From NCBI RefSeq assembly GCF_000600005.1, contig NZ_CP007446.1:2463979-2527978 (forward strand): 64,000 nucleotides of DNA. Reading direction: 5' to 3'. Within the stretch, counting starts at the first letter, position 1. Each line of letters opens with the position of its first letter. This DNA comes from Snodgrassella alvi wkB2. Its GTDB lineage: Bacteria > Pseudomonadota > Gammaproteobacteria > Burkholderiales > Neisseriaceae. The notes under the pieces are model-generated. The model was given only the letters and a program-made list of their open reading frames with translations. It made no database searches and was not told the DNA's origin. Shown one piece after another: positions 1 to 8,870 of the stretch. The position numbers and the translations under genes were made by a program.

Positions 1-668
1 TTTAAATTTCCAGGTAACTTTTTAATTCGGGTATCACTTAAATCTAAATCACCCATAATGTCAAGATTATCTGGTAATATTTTAACTTTTGTTCTGCTTA
101 AATGGAGATCTCCGCTTACAGATAAATTTTCAGGTAATTTTTTAATTTTGGTACGGGCAATGTTCAGATCACCCTGTATATTCAGATTATCAGGTAATCT
201 GTCAATTTTCGTATCTGACAAATTTAAAGAACCAGCTACATCGAATCTTTCCGGTATATTGCAAAAATGCGACCCCCGCAAAGCCAAATTTCCTTTTACT
301 TTCAGATTAGCAGGTAATGATTTAACAGGTGTTTGTTCTAAATTCAAATCTCCATTTACTGTTAAATTATCTGGTAATGATGCAATTCTGGTACGTAATA
401 AATCTATAGAGCCTTTTACATTTAAATTTTTTGGCCACGCTTTAATCTTAGTTGCGCGCGCACATAAATCACCATTTACAGTTAAATTATCCGGCAATTT
501 TTTTATTGTTGTTAATCGCAAATTGAGATTACCGTTAATAATAAGATTATCCGGTAAATGTTTGATTCTTACTTCAGCCAGATTAAGAGATTCCAATATT
601 GTGATTGAATTATCCCCAATACTGTATTTAATCTGCTGTGTATTTAAATATGTGATAAATTGTTCCAT
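1..668 (-). CDS. Leucine-rich-repeat protein, N-terminal part (runs off the left edge)
   Basis: Reading the minus strand from the ATG at 668 gives an open frame to the edge of the window. The N-terminus is a short cap beginning MEQFITYLNTQQIKYSI. From about residue 37 it consists of consecutive 20-residue repeats of the type LPDNLxxxGDLxLxxTxIxx, about nine or ten of them before the edge. The same cap and repeat type occur in the next two genes, so this is a third, more diverged paralogue. No signal peptide or membrane segment is visible. Such repeats fold as a solenoid used for protein binding; the partner is unknown. The C-terminal domain seen in the two sister genes would lie outside the window. 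A long plus-strand open frame over the same stretch is only its antisense shadow. Confidence 0.85.
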   Translation of the reverse strand, partial: MEQFITYLNTQQIKYSIGDNSITILESLNLAEVRIKHLPDNLIINGNLNLRLTTIKKLPDNLTVNGDLCARATKIKAWPKNLNVKGSIDLLRTRIASLPDNLTVNGDLNLEQTPVKSLPANLKVKGNLALRGSHFCNIPERFDVAGSLNLSDTKIDRLPDNLNIQGDLNIARTKIKKLPENLSVSGDLHLSRTKVKILPDNLDIMGDLDLSDTRIKKLPGNL

Positions 669-855
669 AACTTATTTCTCTGTGTTTTTAGCTTAAGTCA
701 CTTAATACAAATCAATTGGATGGAGTTGAATTAAAAACAGTACAAAATATGTTTATGCTATTTTTAATAAATTACTGCCGGCCAAATATATCTGAGTCAC
801 GTACTGGCAAATTCAGCATTTTTTGCAGCTGTCGGCCAGTACTTTGTACATTAAG

Positions 856-2565
856 TTAATTAATTCTGATTTTTTTCTGCAATTCCTCTACGCAATCTCT
901 GGCTGCCTGTTTAAGCTTACCTGCCTGCGGGTCAAGAAATCTCTGGTTAACAAATCGCTCATATTCTTTCAGATTACCAATCAGGGATTTATTCTGAAAA
1001 ATTTTATATTCACCATTCAAATAAGCTGCAAAAATGGTTTTTCTTTTAGATGTACAATTTTTCCGGTAAGCAATATTTTTAATCTTTTTAAGATCAAGAC
1101 TTAACCATTTAAGCTCAAGACTTTCCGGCAGATATCTGATTTGAGTTTTTCTCAGGTCGATGCCTTCTTCAAGTTTCAGATTTTCGGGTAATTTTTTAAT
1201 TTTGGTATCATTTAACAGCAGTTTTTTACCGACCTGCAAATTTTTGGGTAACTTTTTAATTCGGCTATAGCTTAACTCCAGGCAATCCTGAACATAAAGT
1301 GTATCCGGTAAGTGAGAAATTTTAGTTACATTCATAAATAAATTTTTTATCTGAGTAAAATTTTCAGGTAGTTTTTTTACCTTAGTGCGAGTTAAATTTA
1401 ACCCATTAACTACATTAAAATGGTTGGGAATTTTTTTAATTTTGGTACCCCACACGTCTAACTCACCTCTCACAGAAAGACTTTTAGGTAATTTTTTAAT
1501 CAATGTATAATCAACAGATAATTGACCACCAACACGCAGATTTTCAGGCAATTTTTTAATTGTCGCCTCAGACAAACTGAGATTTCCGTTTATACGCATA
1601 TTATCCGGTAATTTTTTGATTTCGCAGTTATTCAGATACAGATTAGATTTTATTTTTAAATTCTCTGGTATTTTCTTAATTTTATTATTACTCAGATCCA
1701 GACTAGAGCAAGTACCTTTAAAATTTTTAAGTAATTTATTGATTTTAGTTGATTTTAATATCAAACAGCCTTTTACTTTTAAATTTTTTGGCAATTTTTT
1801 GATTTTTGTTTTTGCTAAATCCAGATCGCCGTTAACTTTAAGATTATTTGGTAATTTTTTAATTTCTGAATACCATAGTTTCAAATTATCTTTTACCTGA
1901 ATATCCTTTGGTAATTTCCTAATTTTTAGATAACTTAGATTTAAACTACCATCCACTCTCAGGTTTTCAGGTAACTTGGTAATATGAGTACTATTTACAT
2001 TAAGATCGCCGGTTATATGCAAATTAGCGGGCAAGGTATTGATAGCGCAACTTCCCAAATTAAGACTACCTTTTATACTAAACCTTTCCGGTAATCTGGT
2101 AATTCTGGTTGAAGAGACATCTAAATCCCCGGCAACAGTCAAATTTTCTGGCAACTTCACTATATAAGTATTCTGTAAATATAAATTGCCGTCTATCATT
2201 AAATTGTCTGGTAGCGACTGAATATAACTAAAGGATAAATCCAGCCCACCGCCTATAATGAGCTTTTCCGGTAATGTAATTATTTTGGTATAAGAGGCAT
2301 TCAGTTGTCCATGAACCACCAGATTGTCCGGTAATATACTAATTTCTGTACCGGATAGATTCAGATCCCCATAGACAATCAGATTATCCGGTAAATTTCT
2401 GATTTTTGTTTCAGAAATATCCAGATTGCCTTTAATAATTAAATTATCCGGCAGTGATTTAAGTGGATTTTGATAAAAGCACAGATTATCCAGTACCCGA
2501 ATAATGTCATTTTCAACTGTATATTTAATATTTTTTTGGTTTAATATTTCGATAAATTTTTTCAT
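856..2565 (-). CDS. Leucine-rich-repeat protein with conserved C-terminal domain
   Basis: This 569-residue protein has an N-terminal cap (residues 1-38, MKKFIEILNQKNIKYTVEN), then about 23 leucine-rich repeats of almost exactly 20 residues (about residues 39-500), then a basic C-terminal domain of about 70 residues containing RKTIFAAYLNGEYKIFQ. The repeats are so regular that the DNA has a visible 60-bp period. One irregular repeat (LLKNFKGTCSSLDLSNNKI) sits at the same place in the neighbouring paralogue, so the two genes were copied after their repeats had diverged. No signal peptide or transmembrane segment is seen, which suggests a cytoplasmic or translocated protein. Similar repeats occur in phage and host-associated bacterial proteins, but I recognise no specific function. 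The start has no clear Shine-Dalgarno sequence. Confidence 0.9.
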   Translation of the reverse strand: MKKFIEILNQKNIKYTVENDIIRVLDNLCFYQNPLKSLPDNLIIKGNLDISETKIRNLPDNLIVYGDLNLSGTEISILPDNLVVHGQLNASYTKIITLPEKLIIGGGLDLSFSYIQSLPDNLMIDGNLYLQNTYIVKLPENLTVAGDLDVSSTRITRLPERFSIKGSLNLGSCAINTLPANLHITGDLNVNSTHITKLPENLRVDGSLNLSYLKIRKLPKDIQVKDNLKLWYSEIKKLPNNLKVNGDLDLAKTKIKKLPKNLKVKGCLILKSTKINKLLKNFKGTCSSLDLSNNKIKKIPENLKIKSNLYLNNCEIKKLPDNMRINGNLSLSEATIKKLPENLRVGGQLSVDYTLIKKLPKSLSVRGELDVWGTKIKKIPNHFNVVNGLNLTRTKVKKLPENFTQIKNLFMNVTKISHLPDTLYVQDCLELSYSRIKKLPKNLQVGKKLLLNDTKIKKLPENLKLEEGIDLRKTQIRYLPESLELKWLSLDLKKIKNIAYRKNCTSKRKTIFAAYLNGEYKIFQNKSLIGNLKEYERFVNQRFLDPQAGKLKQAARDCVEELQKKIRIN

Positions 2566-2572
2566 TGATTTA

Positions 2573-2586
2573 GTATGTAAGCATAC
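2573..2586 (-). promoter_or_regulatory. Inverted repeat just upstream of an LRR gene start
   Basis: The arms GTATG and CATAC flank a 4-nt loop, 7 nt upstream of the ATG. The same arms stand at the same distance from the start of the paralogue at 2767-4548. No Shine-Dalgarno sequence is visible between this hairpin and the ATG. It could be an operator half-site pair or an RNA hairpin that affects translation. Confidence 0.4.
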
Positions 2587-2766
2587 GGGTAAAAATTAAG
2601 GTAAATAACTGCGCTGCATACATTTCCAGAAGGCTGGTATTAATATCATGCAGTTTCAGTATATATTTTCGATATAAATATCTATTTATAATTAAAAAAT
2701 TACAAAGATTAATAAGTACTTTGACTTTATCCGGTCTGGTTTTATTGTCACCCAGTATTCAATATA

Positions 2767-4548
2767 TTAAGTTTTATGAGTACTGAGTTTTCTCTGCAAT
2801 TGCTCTACGCAATCCTTGGCTGCCTGTTTAAGCTTACTTGCCTGCGGATCAATAAATCTCTGGTTAACAAATTGCTCATACTCTTGCAGGGTACCAACCA
2901 GGTATTCATTCTGAAAAATTTTATATTCGCCATTCAAATAAGCTGCAAAAATGGTTTTTCTTTTAGCTGTACAATTTTTCCGGTAAGCAATATTTTTAAT
3001 CTTTTTAAGATCAAGGCTTAACCATTTGAGCTCCAGATTTTCCGGCAAATATCTGATTGAAGTTTTTTTCAGGTTTATACCATGATCAAGTTTCAGGTTA
3101 TTCGGTAGCTTTTTAATCCGGGTATTACTTAACAGCAATGTATTACCAACCTGTAATTTTTTAGGTAATTTTTTAATTCGGCTATTTCTCAGATCCAGAT
3201 AATCCTCAACATTGAGCTTATCTGGCAAACGGTTAATTTTAGTTTCCTCTATTGCCAGTTTTTTTATCTCGGTAAGATTCTGAGGTAATTTTTTTACTTT
3301 AGTCGAAGTTAAATCCAGCCCATTGACTACATTAACATGACTGGGAATTTTTTTAACTCGGCAACCCCATAAATACAGCTCACCTCCTACTGAAAGTTTT
3401 TTAGGTAGTTTTTTAATCGGTGCCAGCAAAAGAGATAAATCGCCACCAACATGCAGATTTTCGGGCAATTTTTTAATTTTTGCGTCATTCAGATTCAGAT
3501 TTCCATTTATATTCATTTTTTTGGGGAATTTTTTGATTTTACAATCATTCAAATACAGATTGGATTGGATTTTTAAATTCTCTGGTATTTTCTTGATTTT
3601 ATTACAGCACAAATCCAGACTAGTGCATGTTGCCCTAAAATTTTTAAGTAATTGATTGATTATTGTTTTGCGTCCTCCCAATGCTAAACAACCATTTACA
3701 ACTAAATTATCCGGTAACTTTTTAATTTTTGTTCCTGACAAACCCAGATTACCGTTCACCGTCAGATTATCCGGTAATTTTCTGATTTCTGTAAAACTTA
3801 AGTCCAGATTAGCTTTAACCTGAATATCCTTTGGTAATTTCTTAATTTTGGAAGATCCCAGAATCAGACTACCATCTACTTTCAGATTTTCAGGTAACTT
3901 TGTGATAGGGGTATAACCCAAATCAAGATCGCCCGTTATATGCAGATTAGCAGGCAGAGTATTGATACCGCTTTTTTCCAGACAAAGACTGCCTTTTATC
4001 GTAAATTTTTCCGGTAATCGGGTTATTCTGGTTGAAGAGGCATCCAGATCCCCGGTAATAACTAAATTTTCCGGTAATTCTAGTATACAACTATTCTGTA
4101 AATATAAATTACCGTTTATTGTCAGATTTTCTGGAAGCAACTGAATATTGCTAGAGGATAAATTCAGCGCACCACCAACAATTAGCGTTTCCGGTAAAAC
4201 TTGTATTGCGGTACGAGAGGCAATAAGTTTGCCCTGAACCACCAAATTTTCCGGTAACACTCTGATTTGTGTACCGGATATATTCAGATCCCCGCGAAAA
4301 ATTATATTTTCCGGCAGTTTACTGATTTTAGTATGGGAGATATCCAAATTACCGCAGACAATCAGGTTATCCGGTAACTGGCTGATTTTTGTTTGGGAGA
4401 TATCCAGATCACCTTCAATAATTAAATTATCCGGCAGTGATTTAAGTGGATTTTGATAAAAGCACAGATTATCCGCTATGCGGATAATCTCATTTTCAAC
4501 TGTATAGTTAATATCTTTTTGGTTTAATATTTCGATAAAATTTTTCAT
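2767..4548 (-). CDS. Leucine-rich-repeat protein, close paralogue of the downstream gene
   Basis: A 593-residue protein with the same plan as the gene at 856-2565: cap (MKNFIEILNQKDINYTVEN), about 24 repeats of the LPxNLxVxGxLxLxxTxIxx type, and the same C-terminal domain (RKTIFAAYLNGEYKIFQNE). It is longer mainly by one extra 20-residue repeat near the N-terminus. The two proteins align repeat by repeat, including the irregular LLKNF repeat, so they arose by whole-gene tandem duplication. There is no signal peptide or membrane segment. The three genes run head to tail on the minus strand with 190-200 bp spacers. Function unknown; a protein-binding scaffold or effector-type role is possible but is inference. 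Confidence 0.9.
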   Translation of the reverse strand: MKNFIEILNQKDINYTVENEIIRIADNLCFYQNPLKSLPDNLIIEGDLDISQTKISQLPDNLIVCGNLDISHTKISKLPENIIFRGDLNISGTQIRVLPENLVVQGKLIASRTAIQVLPETLIVGGALNLSSSNIQLLPENLTINGNLYLQNSCILELPENLVITGDLDASSTRITRLPEKFTIKGSLCLEKSGINTLPANLHITGDLDLGYTPITKLPENLKVDGSLILGSSKIKKLPKDIQVKANLDLSFTEIRKLPDNLTVNGNLGLSGTKIKKLPDNLVVNGCLALGGRKTIINQLLKNFRATCTSLDLCCNKIKKIPENLKIQSNLYLNDCKIKKFPKKMNINGNLNLNDAKIKKLPENLHVGGDLSLLLAPIKKLPKKLSVGGELYLWGCRVKKIPSHVNVVNGLDLTSTKVKKLPQNLTEIKKLAIEETKINRLPDKLNVEDYLDLRNSRIKKLPKKLQVGNTLLLSNTRIKKLPNNLKLDHGINLKKTSIRYLPENLELKWLSLDLKKIKNIAYRKNCTAKRKTIFAAYLNGEYKIFQNEYLVGTLQEYEQFVNQRFIDPQASKLKQAAKDCVEQLQRKLSTHKT

Positions 4549-4555
4549 TGATTTA

Positions 4556-4570
4556 GTATGTTAATCATAC
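4556..4570 (-). promoter_or_regulatory. Inverted repeat just upstream of the second LRR gene start
   Basis: The same GTATG/CATAC arms as at 2573-2586, here with a 5-nt loop and again 7 nt from the ATG. The context TGATTTAGTATG is identical in both leaders, while sequence beyond the hairpin diverges, which argues for some constraint or recent copying of the leader. Confidence 0.4.
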
Positions 4571-4574
4571 TGGT

Positions 4575-4965
4575 AAGGTTATCGACCATAACTTAGCCGC
4601 AAATATTCAGATTCAATCTACTTAGAGCAGCATTAACTGATAAATAATTGAAATTAACATTACATACAGTTTCAGTATACATTGTTTTAATGATTTTTTC
4701 AGCACATATGTTTTTTAATAAAAATTAATAAAACGAATACAAATATTCTGACCGGAACCAGAGCTGTTTTTGTGGTTAAAATAAAAGTAATAAAAAATTA
4801 AATAAGACTATATTATAAAATTAATTAATCATCTCCAGTAGGGTAAGTAATTTACTAATATATTAATTTATCAGCCCAATCAAACTGTAACCTGAATCGT
4901 AATATTCATTAAATTTTGATGAAATACCCATATATTTACTTTATTTGTATTAATATGCAGCTATA
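4575..4965. other. Gene-free AT-rich spacer
   Basis: About 390 bp of very AT-rich sequence between the start of an LRR gene and the end of the upstream lipoprotein gene, both minus strand. It presumably holds the LRR promoter. I see no clear terminator hairpin, RNA gene or open frame with a recognisable product. Confidence 0.5.
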
Positions 4966-6444
4966 TTAGCGTTGTTTCGAGTTTTCTTTATTGATGATTT
5001 TTTTGTATTGCTCAAATTCTTGCATTAAATCTTCTTTTGGCATTGTCATCAATCTTTTCATATGATCTATTTCCTTCATACATGCTTGTGCTAAGTCTTG
5101 ATTTTCAAGTATGAGTTGATCACGAAATTCTTTATCCGAATTTTTATAAAATACAGGAATTTGTCTCAAGCTATAGTCAAAGGATTCTTTTTTTCGCTGC
5201 TTTGTTTTTTCAAAGAAGTTCAAATTTTCTTGTGATATATAAGTTTTATTAGAAAATATTGTAAACTTTTTATTATTTGATTCAGACCTTTTATATGAGT
5301 GTAAAATATATCTTCTAGGTTGATTATCTTTTTCAAAAACTATTCGATAATCAAATTCACAACCTTTTTTATCCACATGAGAACCATATTTTTGGTCAAT
5401 ATATACCATATCCCCTTTTTGCTTAACCCATTTTCCACGTCGTCCGTCGTAATAACCCTTTTTTGAATACTTTGAAAGTTGTCCCTTAAGTTGTAAAACT
5501 TCAAATGTTTTGCCTTTAACATAAGAACCATATATATCTTCAGCATCAGACCAACTTAATTTTGAGTCAGGAATAACTATATGTTCATATTTTTGCCCAT
5601 CCATGGAGATAGTCATTTCATCAAATAAATCACCTTTTTCTTCATTACTTAATACTTTCTTTTTAATTGGTTTATCATTTGAAAACCAAACACTGGTATT
5701 TAAGACAATATTTCTGGCTAAATAGTCTTTTTTAGTTAACTGTGTTCTATCATAATCATAAGTAAAGTCAAAAAACTTATCGGTTAATATATCAAGATTT
5801 AATGGTTCCACGTTCATAAATCTATTTACAGAACCTTTCAATTTATTGATATCGATTTGATTTTTAAAAATCGGTAAATAATAATCTGATCCGTTTCGAA
5901 AATAATAAGGTTTAGGATTTTTGGAAAATTGAAAATCTGGATAATAAAGATAAATACCTTCAAGAACATACTTTTGCTTGTTATTTTTAGTAGGTTTAGG
6001 AATATCAAAGTTTATAATTTGATTATCTTTATCAACTTTTAAATTTGTCGCAAATGCATATTGATTTATTTTGTTATACACAATCTCTATATCATCAATT
6101 CCCAAAATATCCCTTAATGATAAAAATGGTGATGGACTATTTTTTGTCGTTTTTTTGATGATGGAGCCTGTTTTATCAGTTATAGGCTCATAATTTGCTA
6201 TTATTTTAATATTCTTTTTCGGAAATTTTTGTTTAATATCTTCATTTTCTGCATGAGTTAAATAAGGATTATAAAAATCATCAATTTGTAAACTGACATG
6301 TAAAGATTCCTTGGCGTCAGAACTATTTATTAACTGGTTCTCAGCTATACTTACACTTTTGTAGTGTTTAGCACAAGAACTTAGTAAAAAAGCCAGCAGC
6401 AACGAGGTTATTAAAAATATTATTTTTTTTATATACATCTGCAT
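4966..6444 (-). CDS. Large predicted lipoprotein of unknown function
   Basis: The protein (about 492 residues from this start) begins with a basic stretch, a hydrophobic helix and the lipobox LLSSC, so it should be an SPase II-processed lipoprotein facing the periplasm or cell surface. The mature part is lysine- and tyrosine-rich with many charged segments. A stretch with GYYDGRRGKWVKQKGD around residues 315-330 looks like a small beta-rich module. The C-terminus (about the last 60 residues) is probably a charged helix. I recognise no family. An ATG 15 bp further upstream (6459) is also in frame; I prefer the ATG at 6444 because GGGG lies about 9 nt before it. Base composition is low-GC like its LRR neighbours, consistent with an accessory region. 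Confidence 0.75.
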   Translation of the reverse strand: MQMYIKKIIFLITSLLLAFLLSSCAKHYKSVSIAENQLINSSDAKESLHVSLQIDDFYNPYLTHAENEDIKQKFPKKNIKIIANYEPITDKTGSIIKKTTKNSPSPFLSLRDILGIDDIEIVYNKINQYAFATNLKVDKDNQIINFDIPKPTKNNKQKYVLEGIYLYYPDFQFSKNPKPYYFRNGSDYYLPIFKNQIDINKLKGSVNRFMNVEPLNLDILTDKFFDFTYDYDRTQLTKKDYLARNIVLNTSVWFSNDKPIKKKVLSNEEKGDLFDEMTISMDGQKYEHIVIPDSKLSWSDAEDIYGSYVKGKTFEVLQLKGQLSKYSKKGYYDGRRGKWVKQKGDMVYIDQKYGSHVDKKGCEFDYRIVFEKDNQPRRYILHSYKRSESNNKKFTIFSNKTYISQENLNFFEKTKQRKKESFDYSLRQIPVFYKNSDKEFRDQLILENQDLAQACMKEIDHMKRLMTMPKEDLMQEFEQYKKIINKENSKQR

Positions 6445-6459
6445 AATTAAATACCCCAT

Positions 6460-7443
6460 ATTATTAAGTAGATAACTAAATACAAAATGCTAATCTAATA
6501 ATCACATGCTGAAATATTTGGTATTCACAATATTTGCATACTATACTGTTAAATTAGTTTAAATACAACATTGATATAAAAATCGGTTAAATAATATAGA
6601 CCGATCCTGCTATTTACAAATTGCTTAATTTATCCGAAGTGTATAAATGGTGCCGAATCTGGTTTAAAGCTATCTTTAAATTCATCTAATACAACAGACG
6701 CAGGCGGGCTATAATCGCCTTGTACCACAATTTCTGTATATCTTTAAAAGCACTAGTGTTGATTTCGCAAGCTGTAATCTAAAAAACTGATTCTGCAGAT
6801 TTAAATTGAGACAGACATTTTGCCGGTCTTTAAATAAAGGCTGTTTACAATCATAGTTATTTTCACTTTGTGTATCTTTTTCAGAATAATGATGAGTATT
6901 AAGAGTTAACCGATAGAAAAATGACTTATCCTTAACTTGCTTATTAACAGCCGCAATATCATGCACAAATATTAATGTCTCAATCTTCCGATTATGAAGA
7001 ACATTGTTAAAATCAAAAAAGTTATTTTAGTTTTTAAAATGTATATTATTAAATAATAAATATAAACTTTCAATTTATTAATTAGTTATATATTTATCAG
7101 TAGCCGGTTTTCAGAAAATATTCAATCTGGTTTTATTTGCCGCTGTATTTCAAGTCATATTTCTATCAGATTTCTGTTTTATCACTCCTGTCCAGTTCAG
7201 TTATTGCCGTTTGAACAGAAATAACTTTTGTCAGAGGTACCGGATATTTTTTGTTGTGTCACCTCATCTGTGCAGCTCAGTACTTTACTGTTGTAAAGAT
7301 ACAGCAGATGCCGGTTTTTTTAGTGTATCTTCTAACCCGCGTCAACTTAACTATGATTATAAACAAGATATACTTATGGATTTCTGGTTGTTTACATACC
7401 GGTTATTTGTTGTATTTCGATGAAAAATTATTACGGATAATTT
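6460..7443. other. Long spacer without a supported gene
   Basis: Nearly 1 kb of mostly AT-rich sequence between the divergently oriented lipoprotein gene and galE. Short open frames exist (for example 6709-6966 minus and 7211-7423 plus), but they lack good ribosome-binding sites and recognisable products. An inverted repeat AGATACA/TGTATCT lies near 7296-7330. The galE promoter must lie in this stretch. A degraded gene or small RNA cannot be excluded. Confidence 0.4.
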
Positions 7444-8478
7444 ATGGCTATTCTGGTAACAGGTGGTGCCGGCTTTATTGGCTCTCACACGACTGTACAA
7501 TTACTTAATGCCGGCTACAATGTGATTATTATTGATAATCTGTGTAATGCATCGCCAGTGGTACTCAAGCGTTTAAAACAGATTACCGGTAAAGAGGTAA
7601 CTTTTTATCAGGGCGATATTCGCGACCGTACGCTGCTGCAACAGGTATTTAAACAGCACAGTATTGAACATGTGCTGCATTTTGCCGGCTTAAAAGCAGT
7701 CGGTGAAAGTGTACGGGAGCCGCTGAAATATTATGATAATAATGTCAGTGGCAGCCTGATTCTGGTTGAAGAAATGGCCAAAGCAGGTATTTTCAATCTG
7801 GTTTTCAGTTCCTCAGCTACAGTTTACGGTACACCGGCTTCGGTTCCGATTGATGAAAACGCGGCTACCGGCGGAACCACCAATCCGTACGGAACATCCA
7901 AATATATGGTAGAGCGGATGTTAACGGATATACAGGCAGCAGATGGGCGCTGGAGTATGACATTACTGCGTTATTTCAATCCGGTGGGCGCGCATGAATC
8001 CGGATTGATTGGTGAAGATCCGAATGGCATTCCGAATAATTTATTACCGTATATCTGTCAGGTAGCTGTTGGTAAACTGGCACAGCTATCGGTATTTGGT
8101 AACGATTATCCTACTGCCGATGGTACCGGTGTCCGTGATTATATCCATGTAATGGATCTGGCCGACGGCCACTTAAGTGCCATGCGCGTTACAAATAATC
8201 AGCCCGGTGTACATATTTATAATCTGGGTACAGGGCGGGGTTATTCAGTACTGGAAATCATACATGCCTTTGAACAGGCCAGCGGCAAAAAAATTCCTTA
8301 TCAGATTGTCCCGCGCCGGGCAGGAGATATTGCTGTGTGCTATGCCAATCCTGAACGCGCAGCCGAACAACTGGGCTGGACAGCTCAGCGCAGTCTGACC
8401 AGTATGATGACCGATGCATGGCACTGGCAACAGCTCAATCCGCAGGGCTACAACAGCCAAATGAAAGCTGATTACTGA
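7444..8478 (+). CDS. galE: UDP-glucose 4-epimerase GalE
   Basis: GalE interconverts UDP-glucose and UDP-galactose in the cytoplasm, feeding galactose metabolism and LOS or capsule sugar synthesis. The 344-residue length is normal for the family. The N-terminus has the NAD-binding Rossmann motif [10 protein letters not shown] (residues 6-15). SSSATVYG and the short-chain dehydrogenase YxxxK motif (in [12 protein letters not shown], about residues 154-165) supply the catalytic residues. The C-terminal part matches sugar-binding regions ([24 protein letters not shown]). It stands alone, with a strong terminator immediately downstream, so it is probably a single-gene transcript. Identification is confident. 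Confidence 0.97.
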   Translation: MAILVTGGAGFIGSHTTVQLLNAGYNVIIIDNLCNASPVVLKRLKQITGKEVTFYQGDIRDRTLLQQVFKQHSIEHVLHFAGLKAVGESVREPLKYYDNNVSGSLILVEEMAKAGIFNLVFSSSATVYGTPASVPIDENAATGGTTNPYGTSKYMVERMLTDIQAADGRWSMTLLRYFNPVGAHESGLIGEDPNGIPNNLLPYICQVAVGKLAQLSVFGNDYPTADGTGVRDYIHVMDLADGHLSAMRVTNNQPGVHIYNLGTGRGYSVLEIIHAFEQASGKKIPYQIVPRRAGDIAVCYANPERAAEQLGWTAQRSLTSMMTDAWHWQQLNPQGYNSQMKADY

Positions 8479-8493
8479 ATATCAGCTTATTAT

Positions 8494-8534
8494 AAACACT
8501 TAACCCACTGATGTTTCAGTGGGTTAAGTGTTTT
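8494..8534 (+). terminator. Rho-independent terminator after galE
   Basis: A perfect 18-bp stem (arms 8494-8511 and 8516-8533) with a TGTT loop begins 15 bp after the galE stop. The stem ends in TTTT and the left arm has the matching A run. Confidence 0.9.
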
Positions 8535-8870
8535 CGGTTTTTGAGTTTTGATGCAAAAATTTAACGCTAATCGTTACGCCGCTCCTGAAAGTAGATTTAG
8601 ATAAAAGATGTTTGAGGTCATTACCGGTTAACTATCTCTAACTAACTGGTGAGTCACATTATAATATAATGAGAATTATTATCAATAACAATTTGGTAAT
8701 TTTTACAATTTGTTTTTCCGGTCTCTATTCCAACACCTGATCTGCGTATAATAAGTATTCCTGCATTCGCGCGGACAAAGCTTGTTTTCGGTATAATTGC
8801 CCACAATTTGCTTTTCTGATTAAATCTTTCTCTGTCTGTGCTTTTGTCACAACTTAATTTTTGACAGCTC
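8535..8870. other. Spacer between galE terminator and tldD
   Basis: 336 bp containing the Fur-box-like site at 8665-8683 and presumably the tldD promoter. No open frame here has convincing coding character. Its length and the iron-type operator leave room for a small regulatory RNA, which I cannot confirm. Confidence 0.4.
8665..8683. promoter_or_regulatory. Fur-box-like 19-mer
   Basis: TATAATGAGAATTATTATC matches the classical Fur consensus GATAATGATAATCATTATC at 16 of 19 positions. It overlaps a TATAAT sequence at 8660-8665 that could serve as a -10 element. The site lies about 190 bp before tldD and after the galE terminator. Either tldD or an unannotated small RNA in between could be the target. 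No expression evidence is available. Confidence 0.5.

Noticed and set aside
58..696. Plus-strand open frame of 212 codons
   Set aside because: It is antisense to the leucine-rich-repeat gene on the minus strand; the 60-bp repeat keeps stops out of this frame. The minus frame has the conserved repeats and cap.
1..4548. CRISPR-like periodicity
   Set aside because: The 60-bp period is coding: every unit is a 20-residue leucine-rich repeat, units vary throughout, and there is no split into constant repeat and unique spacer.
6709..6966. Minus-strand frame of 85 codons
   Set aside because: No ribosome-binding site, no domain and composition like the surrounding spacer.
7211..7508. Overlapping plus-strand frames before galE
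   Set aside because: They run into galE in other frames and show no coding signature.
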